Source: Vulgatibacter sp035565615 (GTDB lineage Bacteria; Myxococcota; Myxococcia; Myxococcales; Vulgatibacteraceae). From it: a DNA stretch of 64,000 nt. The position numbers and the translations under genes were made by a program. Of this stretch, positions 62,342 through 64,000 are shown one piece after another; the first letter of the stretch is position 1, and every line of letters starts with the position of its first letter. The stretch lies in NCBI GenBank assembly GCA_035565615.1, contig DATMSB010000114.1, positions 5,585 to 69,584 of the forward strand. Reading direction: 5' to 3'. The notes below the pieces were generated by a model. That model had not been told where the DNA came from. It saw nothing but the letters and a program-made list of their open reading frames with translations, and ran no database searches.

Positions 62342-64000
62342 TCAGTCGCGTCCGATGACGGCGAGGTGGCCGGCGCCGGCGCAGGCGACGACGATCGCGC
62401 TGGCGTCGGGGGAGGCGAGGCGCGACGGGGCGGCGCAGCCGGGGAGATCGTGGCGGACGGCGGTGGACCCGATCGGGATCTCGTCGGCGTCGAGGGGGAG
62501 CTCCCAGACGGCGGACTGGCAGTCGTCCGCGAGCCAGAGCCTGTCCGCGGCGGCCCAGGAGGCGCTCGGGCAGGTGCCCTGAGGGAGGGGGAACGGGGTG
62601 GGCTGGTGGGCGGCGGGAGGGCCGCCCGTGGGGACGAGCGCCGCCTCCGCGGCGGATGCGGTGGCGCCGCCGGTCACGTACAGATGGCGATGGTCCGGGG
62701 AGAGGGTGAGGGTGCGGGGGGCGACTGATGTTGCTGCGAATAAGCCAGTGAGAGAGTTTTCTGTCATTCGCGTGATCGGGGCTACTGTGATGATAGCGAT
62801 GTACTCATTCCCCGAAAATCCTGTGTAAATGATTCCAAATTCTGACGAGCTTCCGTACGCCACCTGAAGCGCTATTGGTGCAAGTTCGCTCATTGGTGGC
62901 GCCGGAGGTTCGAAGAGAGTTCGGAGATCGACGAAATAGCAATCGGTGCCTTGAGTATTGCAACTCTCAAAATCACTCGCGTTGTTCGAATTTGGATCGA
63001 AGACAAGCGCCGCAGGTCCGGTTGACGCAGCGACGCCTAGAGTGCCTGAAGTCGAAAATTCGATCTCGCGCCCCGGGACGGTTGGTAGGAACAAGGTGGT
63101 TAGGTCTGGTGACGAATCTGCAACAACTAATGCGGGAGCCCCGAGTCTACTAAACATCACCCGATCGCCCCCAGGCACGATGCCGACCCCGACCGGATCG
63201 ACCTCCTCCACGATCGCCCGCGGCTCCTCCGAGTCGAGCGCCGGCTCGTAGAAGAGCAGCGCCCCCGCCCCCGCCTGCACCCCCGCGACCGCCGCGACGC
63301 AGCCCTCCGCCTCGCAGGCCACGTCCCGTACCGCGGCGTACCCCGCGGGCAGCGGCAGCACGCACGACCCCTCTACGCAATCCCGCTCGACACCGTCGCA
63401 GACGTCCAGCGCGCCGGGGTACCTCTCGCCATCGTCCGGCGCGCAGTCGGCCACGTCGGGCGCCCCGTCGCCGTCGTGGTCGAAGTCCGGATCGATCGCC
63501 TCGAGCACGATCGGGATCGCCTCCGGCGACGCGGACGCCGTGACCTCCACCTCCCGCCGCGCCACGGAGAGGACGGCGGGCTCCAACTCCCCCCCTCTCG
63601 CGGCGGCGGCGCGCAGCTCGACGACGAGGCTCGCCGCCGTCCCCTCCTCGGCGTCGAAGGGGACCTCCAGCGGGAGGCCGGCGACGCCGTCCCCCTGGCT
63701 GGGGAGGCCGCCATCCTCCAGATCGAAGCCCGTCTGCAGCGGGATCTCGGGGGCGCCCTCGACCCGAAGCAGGAGCTGGACGATCGACCTCGGATGCTCG
63801 GCGAGGTAGCCCTCGAGCTCCCCGCCCACGAACGCGGCGAAGAGCAGATGAGGCGTGGCGCCGACCTCGCCCCCGCTCCCACCGCTGCCCGCTCCGCCGG
63901 CGCCTCCCGCCCCCGAACCGCCCGCCCCTGCGCCTCCCGCCCCCGAACCGCCGGCCCCCGAGCCGCCCGCGCCGCCGACTCCCCCCATGCCGCCGGCCCC
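62342..64000 (-). CDS. Gly-rich surface lipoprotein, beta-propeller-like (partial, 5' end outside window)
   Basis: At least 552 residues, reading leftward in from the right edge. The N-terminal visible part is a Gly/Ala/Ser linker of about 45 residues without its signal peptide. A DHDGDGAPDVADCAPDDGE stretch (Ca-binding thrombospondin-type-3-like) follows near residue 195, then a Cys pair region (VCDGVERDCVEGSC). The C-terminal 300 residues look like repeated beta-strands with LSPDHRHLYVTGG, typical of beta-propellers. A stretch about 62.72-63.16 kb is clearly lower in GC than the rest of the gene. No catalytic motif. Surface or periplasmic function unknown. Confidence 0.75.
   Translation of the reverse strand, partial: GAGGMGGVGGAGGSGAGGSGAGGAGAGGSGAGGAGGAGSGGSGGEVGATPHLLFAAFVGGELEGYLAEHPRSIVQLLLRVEGAPEIPLQTGFDLEDGGLPSQGDGVAGLPLEVPFDAEEGTAASLVVELRAAAARGGELEPAVLSVARREVEVTASASPEAIPIVLEAIDPDFDHDGDGAPDVADCAPDDGERYPGALDVCDGVERDCVEGSCVLPLPAGYAAVRDVACEAEGCVAAVAGVQAGAGALLFYEPALDSEEPRAIVEEVDPVGVGIVPGGDRVMFSRLGAPALVVADSSPDLTTLFLPTVPGREIEFSTSGTLGVAASTGPAALVFDPNSNNASDFESCNTQGTDCYFVDLRTLFEPPAPPMSELAPIALQVAYGSSSEFGIIYTGFSGNEYIAIITVAPITRMTENSLTGLFAATSVAPRTLTLSPDHRHLYVTGGATASAAEAALVPTGGPPAAHQPTPFPLPQGTCPSASWAAADRLWLADDCQSAVWELPLDADEIPIGSTAVRHDLPGCAAPSRLASPDASAIVVACAGAGHLAVIGRD
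62720..63160. other. Lower-GC patch within the lipoprotein gene
   Basis: The sequence between about 62720 and 63160 (for example around 62750-62830 and 62940-63010) is visibly richer in A/T than flanks, with different codon choices, yet the reading frame stays open. It begins and ends within the coding sequence of the Gly-rich lipoprotein. No repeats or insertion ends were found at its edges. Confidence 0.5.

Noticed and set aside
63850..64000. Repeating GGC/GCC units as a possible CRISPR or tandem repeat
   Set aside because: They encode the Gly/Ala linker of a lipoprotein; no spacers of constant size.

Overview
The window is a high-GC chromosomal segment, most likely from a member of the Myxococcota (a Vulgatibacter or Cystobacterineae-like organism). 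This is an inference. It rests on strong GC3 codon bias, abundant GTG/TTG starts, lipoproteins with long Gly-rich linkers after the lipobox (54.2 kb, 63.9 kb, and internally at 36.1 kb), a SWIM/SNF2-type protein, and large polysaccharide and natural-product loci next to a complete Gram-negative KDO/LPS export set. No tRNA, rRNA, CRISPR array or insertion sequence was seen.

Left edge (1-6.7 kb): the N-terminal part of a SWIM zinc-finger SNF2-type protein, a DUF2007 membrane protein, a GAF-GAF-PAS-GGDEF diguanylate cyclase, an NAPE-PLD-like metallo-beta-lactamase-fold lipoprotein, an NfeD/SPFH pair and a small membrane protein.

Core (6.9-42.6 kb): an exopolysaccharide (EPS) locus. It contains a polyprenyl-phosphate hexose-1-P transferase, a Wzz-like co-polymerase, a degenerate tyrosine-kinase-like protein, an asparagine-synthase-type amidotransferase, Wzx flippase, Wzy/ligase, Wza-like export lipoprotein, an outer-membrane beta-barrel, four glycosyltransferases and an Ig-repeat/beta-helix (pectate-lyase-like) lipoprotein. 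Embedded in it is a 16.3-kb leftward operon (24.68 to 8.38 kb). It encodes a hybrid A-PCP-KS-AT-ACP-aminotransferase protein, a C-A-PCP-C-A-PCP NRPS with no thioesterase, two unusual alpha/beta hydrolases resembling the exosortase-system hydrolase pair, a phosphopantetheinyl transferase and a membrane-anchored hydrolase. Most junctions are 4-bp NTGA overlaps. The aminotransferase domain has Glu (GAG) where the PLP-binding Lys should be. The two NRPS adenylation domains carry the same specificity code (Gly-like) and are an indel-free duplicate. The 29-36.5 kb part of the locus is visibly less GC-rich, which suggests later acquisition.

Right part (42.8-64 kb): housekeeping envelope genes. These are an OPT-family transporter, a GlsB-type stress protein, pyrG-kdsA, wecB, kdsB, a nucleotide-sugar epimerase and UDP-sugar dehydrogenase (divergent pair), kdsC, a LpxL-type acyltransferase, lptC-lptA-lptB, rpoN, ptsN, a multi-receiver/Hpt response regulator with a dead GGDEF domain, and a Gly-rich lipoprotein that runs off the right edge. 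CTP synthase, KdsA, KdsC and KdsB together supply CMP-KDO; LptABC export LPS.
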